From Xanthobacter autotrophicus (GTDB lineage Bacteria; Pseudomonadota; Alphaproteobacteria; Rhizobiales; Xanthobacteraceae), in the NCBI RefSeq assembly GCF_029991245.1, contig NZ_JAIVFO010000003.1, positions 1-64,000 of the forward strand: a DNA stretch of 64,000 nt, in the 5' to 3' direction. The notes under the pieces are model-generated. The model was not told the DNA's origin, did no database searches, and worked only from the letters and a program-made list of their open reading frames with translations. Position 1 is the stretch's first letter; every line of letters starts with the position of its first letter. Below, piece by piece: positions 17,473 to 28,300 of the stretch. The translations under genes were made by a program, and so were the position numbers.

Positions 17473-18426
17473 ATGCGCAGCTATCTGGACTTCGAGAAGC
17501 CGGTCGCCGAACTCGAGGCCAAGGTGGAAGAGCTGCGCGCGCTCGCTTCCGCCGGCGATGGCGTCGTCATCACCGACGAGGTGCAGCGGCTCGAGACCAA
17601 GGCCCGCGAGGCGCTCCTGGCCCTCTACGCAAATCTCACCCCCTGGCAGAAGACGCTGGTCGCGCGGCATCCGCAGCGGCCCCATTTCGCCGATTTCGCC
17701 AAGGGCCTGTTCGAGGATTTCACGCCGCTCGCCGGCGACCGCAAGTTCGGTGAGGACGAGGCCATCATCGGCGGCTTCGCCCGCTTCCGCGGCGAGGCGG
17801 TGTGCGTGCTGGGCCACGAGAAGGGCTCCACCACGGAAACCCGTATCCGGCACAATTTCGGCATGGCGCGCCCCGAGGGCTACCGCAAGGCGGCGCGCAT
17901 CATGGAGCTGGCCGACCGCTTCGCCATCCCGCTGATCTCGCTGGTGGATACCGCCGGTGCCTACCCCGGCATCGGCGCCGAGGAGCGCGGCCAGGCCGAG
18001 GCCATCGCCCGCTCCACCGATGCCTGTCTCGCGCTGGGCGCGCCCAATGTGGCTCTGATCATCGGCGAGGGCGGTTCGGGCGGGGCCATCGCCATCGCCA
18101 CCGCCAACAGGGTGCTGATGATGGAGCACGCCATCTACAGCGTGATCTCGCCGGAAGGCGCGGCCTCCATCCTGTGGCGCGACACCGCGAAGGCGCAGGA
18201 CGCCGCCACCAACATGAAGATCACGGCGCAGGACCTGCTGAAGTTCGGCATCATCGATGCCATCGTGAAGGAGCCGCCCGGCGGTGCCCATCGCGATCCG
18301 GAGGCCACCATCGCCGCCGCCGGGGATGCCCTCGCCGAGGCGCTGTCGCAGCTCGCCGGCCTTGACGGCTCCGAAGTGCGCAAGGCGCGGCGTGACAAAT
18401 TTCTCGCAATCGGCCGGTCGCTTTAA
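17473..18426 (+). CDS. accA: Acetyl-CoA carboxylase carboxyltransferase subunit alpha
   Basis: A 317-residue AccA. With AccD it transfers the carboxyl group from carboxybiotin to acetyl-CoA, making malonyl-CoA for fatty acid synthesis. The protein begins MRSYLDFEKPVAELEAKVEEL, the standard N-terminus, which fixes the ATG at 17473 over an earlier in-frame ATG at 17395. Further family signatures are HPQRPHFADF, GHEKGSTTETRIRHNFGMARPEGYRKAARIM-type core, the oxyanion-hole region DTAGAYPGIGAEERGQ, and GEGGSGGAIAI. Length is normal. It stands alone here, as accA often does. Confidence 0.97.
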   Translation: MRSYLDFEKPVAELEAKVEELRALASAGDGVVITDEVQRLETKAREALLALYANLTPWQKTLVARHPQRPHFADFAKGLFEDFTPLAGDRKFGEDEAIIGGFARFRGEAVCVLGHEKGSTTETRIRHNFGMARPEGYRKAARIMELADRFAIPLISLVDTAGAYPGIGAEERGQAEAIARSTDACLALGAPNVALIIGEGGSGGAIAIATANRVLMMEHAIYSVISPEGAASILWRDTAKAQDAATNMKITAQDLLKFGIIDAIVKEPPGGAHRDPEATIAAAGDALAEALSQLAGLDGSEVRKARRDKFLAIGRSL

Positions 18427-18615
18427 CCATGAACGCACGGCAGGCGGCCAATGCCGGCCCGGCATCTCATCTTGGCCGTATTTGCCTTATTTTCTGCAGG
18501 CCTGTCCAGGCGGCGGCAACGCTGCGCGGGGCTCGTGAGGATGCTAACGCATCATCAAGGGGAAGGGGCTAACCCTGTCGGTCCATGTGGCCGGTACGGA
18601 CCCAGGAGTTGCGCG

Positions 18616-19935
18616 GTGAACCGTTTCGCGTCGAACCGTCCGTGGGCGACGTTCTCGTCCCGCATCCGCATGGTGGCCCTGGCCGCCACCGCAGCGCTCG
18701 CGCTCGCCGCCTGCAACCAGACCGACGAAGTGGCGCGCAAGGCCAACAAGCCGCTCACGCCGGAAATGGTGTCCCTGATCGCGAAGAAGGACATGTCGCC
18801 GGCGAGCCCGATGCTCGTGCGCATCTTCAAGCAGGAAGCCGAACTCGAAGTGTGGAAGGCCACCTCCGACGGCTCCTATGCGCTGCTGAAGACCTACCCC
18901 ATCTGCCGCTGGTCGGGCGAACTCGGCCCCAAGGTGCGCATGGGCGACCGGCAGGCGCCGGAGGGCTTCTACACCATCACGCCCGGGCAGATGAACCCGA
19001 ATTCCAACTACTACCTGTCGTTCAATCTCGGCTTCCCCAACGCCTTTGACCGCTCCTACGGGCGGACGGGCGAGTTCCTGATGGTGCACGGCGACTGCTC
19101 GTCGGCTGGCTGCTACGCCATGACGGACGAGCAGATTTCCGAGATCTTCTCGCTGGCGCGGGAGAGCTTTGCCGGCGGCCAGCGCGCCTTCCAGGTGCAG
19201 GCCTATCCCTTCCGCATGACGCCGAAGAACCTCGCCCGCCACCGCAACAATCCGAACATGGCCTTCTGGCGCAACCTGAAGCAGGGCTACGACCACTTCG
19301 AGGTGACGAAGCAGGAGCCGAAGGTGAACGTGTGCGGGCGCGCCTATGTGTTCGACGCCGAGGCCGTGCCCGGCCGCAGCTTCGATGCCAACGCGTCCTG
19401 CCCGCCCTACCAGGTGCCGCCGCAGGTCGCGTCTGCCGTGGCCGAGAAGCAGCACAGCGACGAGGCCCAGGTGGCGGCGCTCACGCCGTCCGCGCCGCTG
19501 GCGCCGGTGCGCACCAATGCGGACGGCGGCATGCACCCGGTGTTTCTCGCCAAGCTCAAGGAGCGCGAGAGCGGCCAGATGTCGTTCGCCGAGGCGCCCG
19601 GTACGCTGCCCGAACACGTCAACCCGCCCAAGATGACGCCTGAAAAGGTGGCCCTGGACAGCGAGGCGGCGGTGGCCCCGGTGGCGACGGCCAGCGGTGC
19701 GGCTGCGGCGCCGGCCGCCCCGACCCAGACCGCAGCAGGTGCTCCCGTGCCGCCGGTCCGGCCTGCCACCGCACCCGCCGCCCAGCCGTCCGGGTCCGCG
19801 GTACCGCCCCGTTCGGACAAGTCAGCCGCGGTGGGACGCAAGCCGGCAACGCTTGCCTCCGCAGCCGGCATGATGCCGTCCGGCACGCTTGCCGGCGCAG
19901 CGTCCAGTCTGCCTACGAACAGTTTCTCCCCATAG
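18616..19935 (+). CDS. Murein L,D-transpeptidase-like lipoprotein (YafK/DpaA type)
   Basis: A 439-residue protein. The N-terminus has a hydrophobic stretch with a lipobox (LALAAC), so it is probably lipid-anchored. The catalytic domain (about 45-260) carries HGDCSSAGCYAMTDEQI, with His158 and Cys166, the arrangement of YafK/DpaA-type L,D-transpeptidases that cut or form meso-DAP-linked crosslinks, including release of murein-bound lipoproteins in E. coli. The last 170 residues are Ala/Pro-rich and probably disordered. Start chosen: GTG at 18616, with AGGAG eight bases upstream; an ATG at 18670 is the alternative. Upstream in-frame sequence lacks protein-like character. Confidence 0.85.
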   Translation: MNRFASNRPWATFSSRIRMVALAATAALALAACNQTDEVARKANKPLTPEMVSLIAKKDMSPASPMLVRIFKQEAELEVWKATSDGSYALLKTYPICRWSGELGPKVRMGDRQAPEGFYTITPGQMNPNSNYYLSFNLGFPNAFDRSYGRTGEFLMVHGDCSSAGCYAMTDEQISEIFSLARESFAGGQRAFQVQAYPFRMTPKNLARHRNNPNMAFWRNLKQGYDHFEVTKQEPKVNVCGRAYVFDAEAVPGRSFDANASCPPYQVPPQVASAVAEKQHSDEAQVAALTPSAPLAPVRTNADGGMHPVFLAKLKERESGQMSFAEAPGTLPEHVNPPKMTPEKVALDSEAAVAPVATASGAAAAPAAPTQTAAGAPVPPVRPATAPAAQPSGSAVPPRSDKSAAVGRKPATLASAAGMMPSGTLAGAASSLPTNSFSP

Positions 19936-19976
19936 GACTGCCGGCGCGCCCGCGTCGGTTTGCGACGGAGGCCGCC

Positions 19977-20831
19977 TTGACCAATCCATACATTTGCCAG
20001 TTGCGCGCCCTGCTGGCGCCCGAGCGGCTGACCGCCGTGGTGGATGTGGGGGCGAACCCCATCGACGGCGAGCCGCCCTACAAGGCCATGCTTGAGCTGG
20101 GGCTATGCCGCGTGGTCGGCTTCGAGCCGCAGCCGGACGCCCTTGCCCGGCTCAACGCGGCGAAGGGCGCGCTCGAGACCTACCTGCCCTATGCCATCGG
20201 CGCCGGTGGATGGCAGGTGCTCCATGTCTGCCAGTCCCAGGGGATGACCAGCCTCTACGAGCCGGACCCGCTCGCTCTCGCCGCTTTTCCCGGTTTGGCC
20301 GAATGGGGCCTGGTGACCAGCCGGGTGGCATTGGAGACGCGTCCCCTGGCCGCAGTGGACGAGATTGCCGACCTTGATTTCCTGAAAATGGATCTCCAGG
20401 GCGGTGAACTCGCCGTGATCGAGACCGCCGGGGCGCTGCTCGACCAGGCGGTGTGCGTGCAGGCGGAGGTCTCCTTGATCCCCCTCTACAAGGGCCAGCC
20501 CGCCTTCGGCGCGGTCGACCTCGCCCTGAGGGCGCGGGGCTTCGTCCCGCACATGCTGGCGGCAATGAGCCGGCGCATGATCCTGCCGCTGCAACGGCCG
20601 GACCGGTTCGCGGCCATCAACCAGATCGTCGAGGCTGATGCAGTCTATGTGCGCAATTTCATGGCGCCCGACGCCATGAGCGCCGAGCAGCTGAAGCAAC
20701 TTGCCCTCGTCGCCCACCACGTCTACCGCTCATACGACCTGGCGCTCAATTGCGTGGACCATCTGGCCGCCCGCGGCGTGGTCCCGGCCGATGCGACCAC
20801 GCGCTATCTTGCGATGATCCCGGCGGGCTGA
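19977..20831 (+). CDS. FkbM family methyltransferase
   Basis: A 284-residue SAM-dependent methyltransferase-like protein. The SAM-binding motif I is VVDVGANPIDGE near residue 22, followed by the acidic-loop region GFEPQPDAL, and the FkbM segment DFLKMDLQGGELAVIETAG, then a LIPLYKGQP stretch. FkbM proteins often methylate sugars of glycolipids or polysaccharides; no partner is encoded nearby. The likely start is TTG at 19977, preceded by CGGAGG. It follows the transpeptidase by 41 bp and could share its transcript. Confidence 0.8.
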   Translation: MTNPYICQLRALLAPERLTAVVDVGANPIDGEPPYKAMLELGLCRVVGFEPQPDALARLNAAKGALETYLPYAIGAGGWQVLHVCQSQGMTSLYEPDPLALAAFPGLAEWGLVTSRVALETRPLAAVDEIADLDFLKMDLQGGELAVIETAGALLDQAVCVQAEVSLIPLYKGQPAFGAVDLALRARGFVPHMLAAMSRRMILPLQRPDRFAAINQIVEADAVYVRNFMAPDAMSAEQLKQLALVAHHVYRSYDLALNCVDHLAARGVVPADATTRYLAMIPAG

Positions 20832-20910
20832 GGGCGGCGCACCGCTGCGCCGGCCATGCTGATGGTTCGTCTGCCGCGCCGCCCGGGGCGCTGCCTCCGC
20901 TGGCCGCCCG

Positions 20911-23706
20911 TCAGCCGAAGCGGCCGTGGCAGTGCTTGTACTTCTTGCCGGAGCCGCAGGGGCAGGCCTCGTTGCGGCCCACCTTGCCCCAGCTCTCGGG
21001 ATCGTTGGGATCGCGCTCGGCCACGGCGAGGTCGCCGGACAGGAGCGGTTCCGGCCGGCTGCCCAGCGCCGCGCCGGAGAACGCCATCTCGTCTTCCCCG
21101 GTGAAGGGGTCGGTATGATGGGCCTCCATCAGCGGCAGCTCTTCCGGCATGGGCTGCTGGGTCACGATCTCCACCCGCATGAGCTGGGCGGTGACCACCT
21201 CCCGCAGCCGGTTCAGCAGCGCGGAGAACAGGTTGAAGGCTTCCGACTTGTATTCGTTGAGCGGATCGCGCTGGGCGTAGCCGCGCAGGCCCACCACCTG
21301 CCGCAGGTGGTCGAGCATGCCGATATGCTCGCGCCAGAGATGGTCGAGGGTCTGGAGGAGAATGGACTTCTCCACATAGCGCATGATGTCCGGCCCGTAC
21401 TGGGCGGTCTTGGCCGCCATCAGCTCGTCGGCACGGCGGATGATGCGCTCGGTGACCTCGGGGCCGGCGATGCCCTCTTCCGTGGCCCAGTCCTTCACCG
21501 GAAGGTCGAGGGCGAGCGTCTCCTTCAGCGCGGTGTCGAGGCCGTCCACGTCCCACTGCTCGGGATAGGCGTTCTCGGGGATGAACTTGGCCACGGTCTC
21601 GGTGATGAGGGCATGGCGCATATCCTCCACCGTCTCGGCCACGTCCTCGTCGTTCATCAGCTCCACGCGCTGCTCGAACACCACCTTGCGCTGGTCGTTC
21701 AGCACGTCGTCGTATTTGAGGACGTTCTTGCGCATGTCGTAGTTGCGCGCCTCGACCTTCTGCTGCGCCTTCTCCAGGGCCTTGTTGATCCACGGATGGA
21801 TGATGGCCTCGCCTTCCTTGAGGCCGAGGCGCTGCAGCATGCCGTCGAGCCGGTCGGACCCGAAGATGCGCATCAGGTCGTCTTCCAGCGACAGGAAGAA
21901 CTTGGAATGGCCGGGGTCGCCCTGGCGGCCGGAGCGGCCGCGCAGCTGGTTGTCGATGCGCCGGCTCTCGTGGCGCTCGGTGCCGAGCACGTAGAGGCCG
22001 CCGGCCTCCAGCGCCTTCTGCTTCAGCTCTTCCACCTCGGCGCGGATCTTGGCTTCCGCCGCGGCGCGCTCGGCGCCTTCGGGCAGGTCCTTCAGCTCGA
22101 TCTCGATGCGCATGTCCGCCGAGCCGCCGAGCTTGATGTCGGTGCCGCGGCCGGCCATGTTGGTGGCGATGGTGATCGCTCCCGGCACGCCCGCCTGGGA
22201 GACGATGTAGGCCTCCTGCTCGTGGTAGCGCGCGTTCAGCACCGCGAAGCTCTTGCCGGAGCGGTCGTTGATGAGAAGTTCGCGGCCGCTGAAGGCGGTC
22301 GGGTCGGAAAAGTCCTTCTGCCGGAAGCCGGCCTGCTTCAGCAGCTCGGCCAGAAGCTCGGACTTCTCGATGGAGGTGGTGCCCACCAGCGCCGGCTGGC
22401 TGCGCTCCGCGCACTCCTTGATCAGCTCGATGATGGCCGCGTACTTCTCGCCGGCGGTGCGATAGACCTCGTCATCGTCGTCGATGCGGGAGATGTGCAC
22501 GTTGGTGGGGATCTCCACCACCTCGAGCTTGTAGATGTCGGCGAATTCCGCCGCCTCGGTGTTGGCGGTGCCGGTCATGCCGGACAGCTTCTCGTAGAGG
22601 CGGAAATAATTCTGGAAGGTGATGGAGGCCAGCGTCTGGTTCTCGGGCTGGACCTGGACGTGCTCCTTGGCCTCCAGCGCCTGGTGCAGGCCTTCCGAAT
22701 AGCGCCGGCCCGGCATCATGCGGCCGGTGAACTCGTCGATGATCACCACTTCGTCGTTGCGGACGATGTAGTCCTTGTCGCGCTGGAACAGGGTGTGCGC
22801 GCGCAGGGCCTGGTTCACGTGGTGGACCACCGAGACATTCTCGATGTCATAGAGGGAGTCCGACTTCAGCACCCCCGCCGCGCTGAGCATCTGCTCCATC
22901 TTTTCCATGCCGGCTTCGGTCATGGAGACGGAGCGCTGCTTCTCGTCCACCTCGTAGTCTTCCTTGGCGAGGCGCGGAATATAGGCGTCGATGGTGTTGT
23001 AGAAGTCGGAGCGGTCGTCGAGCGGGCCGGAGATGATGAGGGGCGTGCGCGCCTCGTCGATGAGGATGGAATCCACCTCGTCCACGATGGCGTAGAAATG
23101 CGAGCGCTGGACCATCTGGCCGCGCTCGTACTTCATGTTGTCGCGCAGATAGTCGAAGCCCAGCTCGTTGTTGGTGGCATAGGTGACGTCGCTGGCATAG
23201 GCCACGCGCCGCTCGTCGTCGTCGAGCCCGTGCACGATGATGCCGGTGGACAGGCCGAGGAAGCGGTAGAGCCGCCCCATCCATTCGGCGTCGCGCTTGG
23301 CGAGGTAGTCATTCACCGTCACCACATGCACGCCCTTGCCGGCCAGGGCGTTGAGATAGACCGGGAGGGTGGCAACCAGCGTCTTGCCTTCGCCGGTCTT
23401 CATCTCGGCGATGCCGCCTTCATGCAGCACCATGCCGCCGATGAGCTGCACATCGAACGGGCGCATGCCCAGGGCGCGCTTGGCGCCTTCGCGCACGGTG
23501 GCGAAGGCGGGCACCAGCAGGTCGTCGAGGGTCTTGCCCTCGGCCAGCTGGCGGCGGAAATCGATGGTGCGGGCCCGGAGTTGATCGTCCGAGAGGGCTT
23601 CCAGCTCCTGTTCCAGCGCATTGATGGCCTGAACGCGGGGACGGTATCCCTTCACCCGGCGATCGTTCGCGGAGCCGAAGAGCTTGCGGGCAAGTCCACC
23701 TAACAT
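20911..23706 (-). CDS. secA: Preprotein translocase ATPase SecA
   Basis: The essential motor that pushes unfolded preproteins through SecYEG. At 931 residues it is full length. Visible features: the [16 protein letters not shown] start, Walker A MKTGEGKT near residue 102, the DEAD-like motif [30 protein letters not shown], the second-domain motif [10 protein letters not shown], the [17 protein letters not shown] helicase motif, and a C-terminal zinc/SecB-binding tail [14 protein letters not shown]. It is transcribed alone and divergently from the RND genes. Confidence 0.98.
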   Translation of the reverse strand: MLGGLARKLFGSANDRRVKGYRPRVQAINALEQELEALSDDQLRARTIDFRRQLAEGKTLDDLLVPAFATVREGAKRALGMRPFDVQLIGGMVLHEGGIAEMKTGEGKTLVATLPVYLNALAGKGVHVVTVNDYLAKRDAEWMGRLYRFLGLSTGIIVHGLDDDERRVAYASDVTYATNNELGFDYLRDNMKYERGQMVQRSHFYAIVDEVDSILIDEARTPLIISGPLDDRSDFYNTIDAYIPRLAKEDYEVDEKQRSVSMTEAGMEKMEQMLSAAGVLKSDSLYDIENVSVVHHVNQALRAHTLFQRDKDYIVRNDEVVIIDEFTGRMMPGRRYSEGLHQALEAKEHVQVQPENQTLASITFQNYFRLYEKLSGMTGTANTEAAEFADIYKLEVVEIPTNVHISRIDDDDEVYRTAGEKYAAIIELIKECAERSQPALVGTTSIEKSELLAELLKQAGFRQKDFSDPTAFSGRELLINDRSGKSFAVLNARYHEQEAYIVSQAGVPGAITIATNMAGRGTDIKLGGSADMRIEIELKDLPEGAERAAAEAKIRAEVEELKQKALEAGGLYVLGTERHESRRIDNQLRGRSGRQGDPGHSKFFLSLEDDLMRIFGSDRLDGMLQRLGLKEGEAIIHPWINKALEKAQQKVEARNYDMRKNVLKYDDVLNDQRKVVFEQRVELMNDEDVAETVEDMRHALITETVAKFIPENAYPEQWDVDGLDTALKETLALDLPVKDWATEEGIAGPEVTERIIRRADELMAAKTAQYGPDIMRYVEKSILLQTLDHLWREHIGMLDHLRQVVGLRGYAQRDPLNEYKSEAFNLFSALLNRLREVVTAQLMRVEIVTQQPMPEELPLMEAHHTDPFTGEDEMAFSGAALGSRPEPLLSGDLAVAERDPNDPESWGKVGRNEACPCGSGKKYKHCHGRFG

Positions 23707-24074
23707 GGGTTGTGTCTCTGTTCCGATCCGTCAGGTCACAAGGAGGGCGGAGACGAGCCGCCGGACCCTCCGGAAAATGATGCGCCGTTGGACACCTTCA
23801 ATGCGGCGTCAGCAAGTCCGAAGGGACGGGGCCGGGCGCAGCGGCAATGCGCGCAGCCCAGATCCCGCTCCTCAAGTCCCGCTTCCGTTTATCGGGCAGC
23901 GTGCCACGCGGACACTTATGAACGGGTCAGGGCAATGTCAATGCGAGCGGCGGCCGCCGCGGCCGTTGCCGTTAGGTCTTCAGGCCGCGGGCGCGGTTCA
24001 GCCCATTCCCCTCATGGACACGTCATGACCCGGTGCTTAGTATCCGGCGCAACTGCGATATGGGGGAATGCGGT
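23707..24074. promoter_or_regulatory. Divergent gap between secA and the RND operon
   Basis: A 368-bp gap with no convincing gene. It must hold the secA promoter and that of the efflux genes. I see no clear operator palindrome, and no regulator gene lies next to the efflux pair. Confidence 0.4.
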
Positions 24075-25370
24075 ATGGTGGGGGGGATCGGGGTGTCCGG
24101 CGGGCTGCGCCACGGCATGGTGGCGCTTGGCGCGGCTTTTCTGCTCTCGGCCTGCGAGGAAAAGAATACCTACGTACCGCCTCCCCCCGCTGCCGTTACC
24201 GTTGCCCCCGTTCTGGAGAAGCCGGTCACCCGCTTCCTCGAGCTGACCGGCAATACCGCCGCCATCAATTCGGTGGACTTGGAGGCGCGCGTCCAGGGCT
24301 TCCTCACTGAGATCAACTACAAGGACGGCGCCCTCGCCAAGAAGGGCACCGTTCTGTTCGTGATCGAGCAGGACCAGTACAAGGCCCAGGTGGACCAGGC
24401 CAAGGCCCAGCTCGCCGCCAACCAGGCCGCGCAGGTGCAGGCCGAGGCCGAATTCAACCGGCAGGCGCAGCTCGCCAAGCAGGACTTCGCCTCCCAGGCC
24501 ACCCTCGACCAGGCCCGCGCCAAGCGCGATTCGGCGGTGGCCGAGGTGGCGAACGCCCAGGCCTCCCTGGTGCTGGCCCAGATCAATCTCGGCTATACCC
24601 AGATCACCGCGCCGTTCGACGGCGCCGTCACCGCCCACCTTCAGGACGTGGGCGCGCTGGTCGGCTATGGCGGCCCCACCAAGCTTGCCACCGTGGTCCA
24701 GCTCAACCCAATCTGGGTCTGGTTCACCCTGAGCGAGCAGGAAGTGCTGCGCATCAAGGAGCACCTCGCCAGGCAGGGCCGCTCGCTGGTTTCCCTCACC
24801 CGCGACGTGCCGGACCTCGACATCGAGATCGGCCTCCAGACCGAGACCGGCTATCCCCATCAGGGCAAGATCGACTATGTGGCGCCGCAGGTGGACCCCA
24901 ACCTCGGCACGCTGACCGTGCGCGGCTTGTTCCAGAACGACGATTTCGCGCTGCTGCCGGGCCTGTTCGCGCGGGTGCGGGTGCCGCTGGGTGCGGCGCA
25001 GACCACCGTGCTGGTGCCCGATGCAGCGCTCAACGCCAACCAGCTCGGGCCCTATGTCCTGACTGTGAGCGCCGACAATGTGGTCTCCCAGACCCAGGTG
25101 ACCCTCGGCCAGCTCCAGGCCGACGGGCTGCGCGCCATCCAGACCGGCCTGAAGGCCGGCGACCGCATCATCATCAGCGGCATCCAGCGCGCGGTGCCGG
25201 GCTCCAAGGTGAAGGTGGAGGAGGGCACGATCGTCGGCATCGCGCCGCCCGCCATCGACCTGGGCAACAAGCCGCTGGCCAAGCCTGCCGGCGTCGCGCC
25301 CGCCGATGCCCCCGCCAAGGCTGCGCCCACGGTGCCGCCGTCCGCGGCACCTTCGACACCGAAGAACTGA
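24075..25370 (+). CDS. RND efflux periplasmic adaptor subunit (lipoprotein)
   Basis: A 431-residue membrane fusion protein that links the inner-membrane RND pump to an outer-membrane channel. The N-terminus has a hydrophobic stretch ending in a lipobox (LLSAC). It is followed by a barrel-sandwich region around DLEARVQGFLTEINYKDGA, a long coiled-coil hairpin rich in Gln/Ala (about 110-170, such as VDQAKAQLAANQAAQ), the GYTQITAPFDGAV lipoyl return strand, and a Pro/Ala-rich tail. Start uncertain: ATG at 24075 has GGGGGA upstream, and ATG at 24060 is also in frame. The next gene follows by 28 bp and encodes the pump. Confidence 0.92.
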   Translation: MVGGIGVSGGLRHGMVALGAAFLLSACEEKNTYVPPPPAAVTVAPVLEKPVTRFLELTGNTAAINSVDLEARVQGFLTEINYKDGALAKKGTVLFVIEQDQYKAQVDQAKAQLAANQAAQVQAEAEFNRQAQLAKQDFASQATLDQARAKRDSAVAEVANAQASLVLAQINLGYTQITAPFDGAVTAHLQDVGALVGYGGPTKLATVVQLNPIWVWFTLSEQEVLRIKEHLARQGRSLVSLTRDVPDLDIEIGLQTETGYPHQGKIDYVAPQVDPNLGTLTVRGLFQNDDFALLPGLFARVRVPLGAAQTTVLVPDAALNANQLGPYVLTVSADNVVSQTQVTLGQLQADGLRAIQTGLKAGDRIIISGIQRAVPGSKVKVEEGTIVGIAPPAIDLGNKPLAKPAGVAPADAPAKAAPTVPPSAAPSTPKN

Positions 25371-25398
25371 CCCGCTCTCGAAGAAAGAGGCTGCGCCC

Positions 25399-28300
25399 AT
25401 GGTATCGCGCTTTTTCATCGAGCGGCCGGTCCTCTCGAACGTGCTCGCACTGGTCTTCGTGCTGATCGGGCTGGTCTCGCTGTCGCGGCTGCCGGTGTCG
25501 CAGTATCCCAACATCGTGCCGCCCACGGTCTCCGTCTCGACCTCCTATCCGGGCGCCTCCGCCAAGACCATGATCGACACCGTCGCCCTGCCCATCGAGC
25601 AGCAGGTGAACGGCGTCGAGGGCATGCTGTACATGCAGTCGTGGTCGGCCTCCGACGGCACCTACACGCTGGTCGTCACCTTCGAGATCGGCGCCGATCC
25701 CAACATGGCGCAGGTGCTGGTGCAGAACCGCGTCAACATCGCCCTCGCCTCGCTGCCCACGGCGGTGCAGGCGCAGGGCGTCACCATCCTGCAGAAGGGC
25801 ACCTCGATCCTCGAGTTCGTGACCCTGATCTCGCCGGACGGGCGCTATGACGGGCTGTTCCTGAACAATTACGCCATCATCAACATCCAGAACGAGCTGG
25901 AGCGTGTCGAGGGCGTCGCCAACGTGGGCATCTTCGGTGCCGGCACCTATGCCCTGCGCATCTGGATGGACCCGGACCGCATGCAGGCCTTCGGCCTCAC
26001 TCCCCAGGACATCTCCAACGCCATCCAGAAGCAGAGCCAGATCGTCACCCCCGGCCAGCTCGGCATTCCGCCGGCGCCGGACAATGCCGCGTTCCAGTAT
26101 ACGGTGAACATCGCCGGCCGCCTCGACGACGCCAAGGACTATGAGAACATCATCGTCAAGGTGGACAATTCGGACGGCGGCCGCATCGTCCGCATCCGCG
26201 ATATCGGCCGGGTGGAGCTGGGCGCGCAGAGCTATTCCAAGGACTTCACCCAGGACAACAAGCCCGCCGCCGGCATCGGCATCTTCCAGCTGCCCGCCGC
26301 CAACGCCCTCGACGTGGCGGCGCGCGTCTCCAAGAAAATGGAGGAGCTGAAGAAGGACTTCCCAGAAGGCCTCGAATACAGCATCCCCTTCAACACCACC
26401 CTGTTCGTGTCCGCCTCCATCGACGAGGTCTGGAAGACCCTGTTCGAGGCGGCGCTCCTGGTGCTGGTGGTGATCCTGCTGTTCCTGCAGGACTGGCGGG
26501 CCACCCTGGTGCCGGCCACCACCGTGCCGGTGACCATCATCGGCGCGTTCGCGGCCATGGACGCCATGGGCTTCACCATCAACCTGTCCACGCTGTTCGC
26601 CATCATCCTGGCCATCGGCATCGTGGTGGACGACGCCATCGTCATCGTGGAGGGCGTGGCCCGCCACATCGAGGAGGGCATGGCGGGCCAGCCGGCCGCC
26701 GAAAAGGCCATGGACGAGCTGTTCGGCCCGGTGGTGGGCATCACGCTGGTGCTCATGAGCGTGTTCCTGCCGGCCTCGTTCATTCCCGGCCTCACCGGGC
26801 AGATGTTCAAGCAGTTCGCGCTGGTCATCGCCGCCACGGCCTTCATCTCGGCCATCAATGCGGCGACGCTGAAGCCTACCCAGTGCGCCCTGTGGCTGCG
26901 CCAGCCGGTGCCGCCGGAAAAACGCAACGTCATCTTTCGCGGCTTCAACAAGATCTACGCCAGGGCGGAGCATGGCTATGCGGGCCTCATCTCCCGCATG
27001 GTGCATCACTCCAAGCTCATGGTGATCATCGCCCTGGGGCTCATGGGTGTCGCCGCCTACGGCCTCACCCGCGTGCCCACCTCCTTCCTGCCCATCGAGG
27101 ACCAGGGCTATTTCCTCGCCCACGTGCAGCTGCCGGACGCCTCGAACCTCAACCGCACCAAGAAGGTGATGGCGGATGTCAGCGATCGCATCCGCAAGGT
27201 GCCGGGGGTCGAGACGGTGCTCGCCATCTCCGGCATCTCGGTGCTGGACAATTCATCCACGCTGGCCAATGCGGGCGTGACCTACATCACCCTGAAGCCG
27301 TGGTCGGAGCGCTATGCCACCACCGGCCAGGACCTGCTCTCGCTCTACATCAACCTGAACAAGGCGGTGGCGGACGTGGTGCAGGCGGAGGTGCTGATCC
27401 TGCTGCCGCCGGCCATCCAGGGCATCGGCAACGCCGCCGGCTTCACCATGCAGCCCCAGCTGCGCAACGGCAATTTCGACTACCGGCTGCTGGAGCAGAT
27501 CACCACCTCCATGGTGGACAAGGCTTCGGCCCAGTCCGCCCTCCAGCACGTCTCCTCGTCGTTCCGCGCCGGGGCGCCGCAGGTGGAGGTGGAGGTCAAC
27601 CGGGTCAAGGCGGAGACGCTGGGAGTCACGGTGGGGCAGGTGTTCGACACCATCTCGTCCTATCTCGGCTCCACCTACGTCAACCAGATCAACAAGTTCG
27701 GCAACGTCTTCCAGGTCTATGTGCAGGCCGAATCGGGTTATCGCATCACCCCGACCGACCTCACCAACCTGAAGGTGCGCACACCCAAGGGACAGATGAT
27801 CCCGCTGGGCACCCTCGCCACCGTGAAGATGGTGCAGGGCCCGCCGCTGATCTCCCTCTACAACCTGTATCCCAGCTCCACCGTGGTGGGCGGCACCGCC
27901 GAGGGCTTCTCCTCGGGCCAGGCGCTCTCGCTCATGGAACAGATCGCCACCGCGACGCTGCCGCCGGGCACGGGCTTCGAGTGGACCGCCATGTCCTACC
28001 AGGAGAAGGCGGTCGGCAATCAGATCTACTACGTGTTCGGCCTCGCCATCCTGCTGGTCTATTTCGTGCTGGCCGGCCAGTATGAGAGCTGGATCCAGCC
28101 CATGGCGGTGATCCTGGCGGTGCCGCTGGCGCTGCTCGGCACGGTGGGCGCGCTGGTGGGCCTCGGCATCTCCAACAACCTCTACACCCAGATCGGCCTG
28201 GTGCTGCTGATCGCCCTTGCCTCGAAGAACGCCATCCTGATCGTGGAATATGCGCGCGAGAAACGGGCGGAGGGGATGGACATCATGGATGCGGCGGTGG

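Noticed and set aside
20926-23703. A 925-codon plus-strand frame opposite secA
   Set aside because: It mirrors secA codon structure, is rich in Val/His/Gly/Leu as such antisense frames are, and has no recognisable domain; secA is unmistakable.
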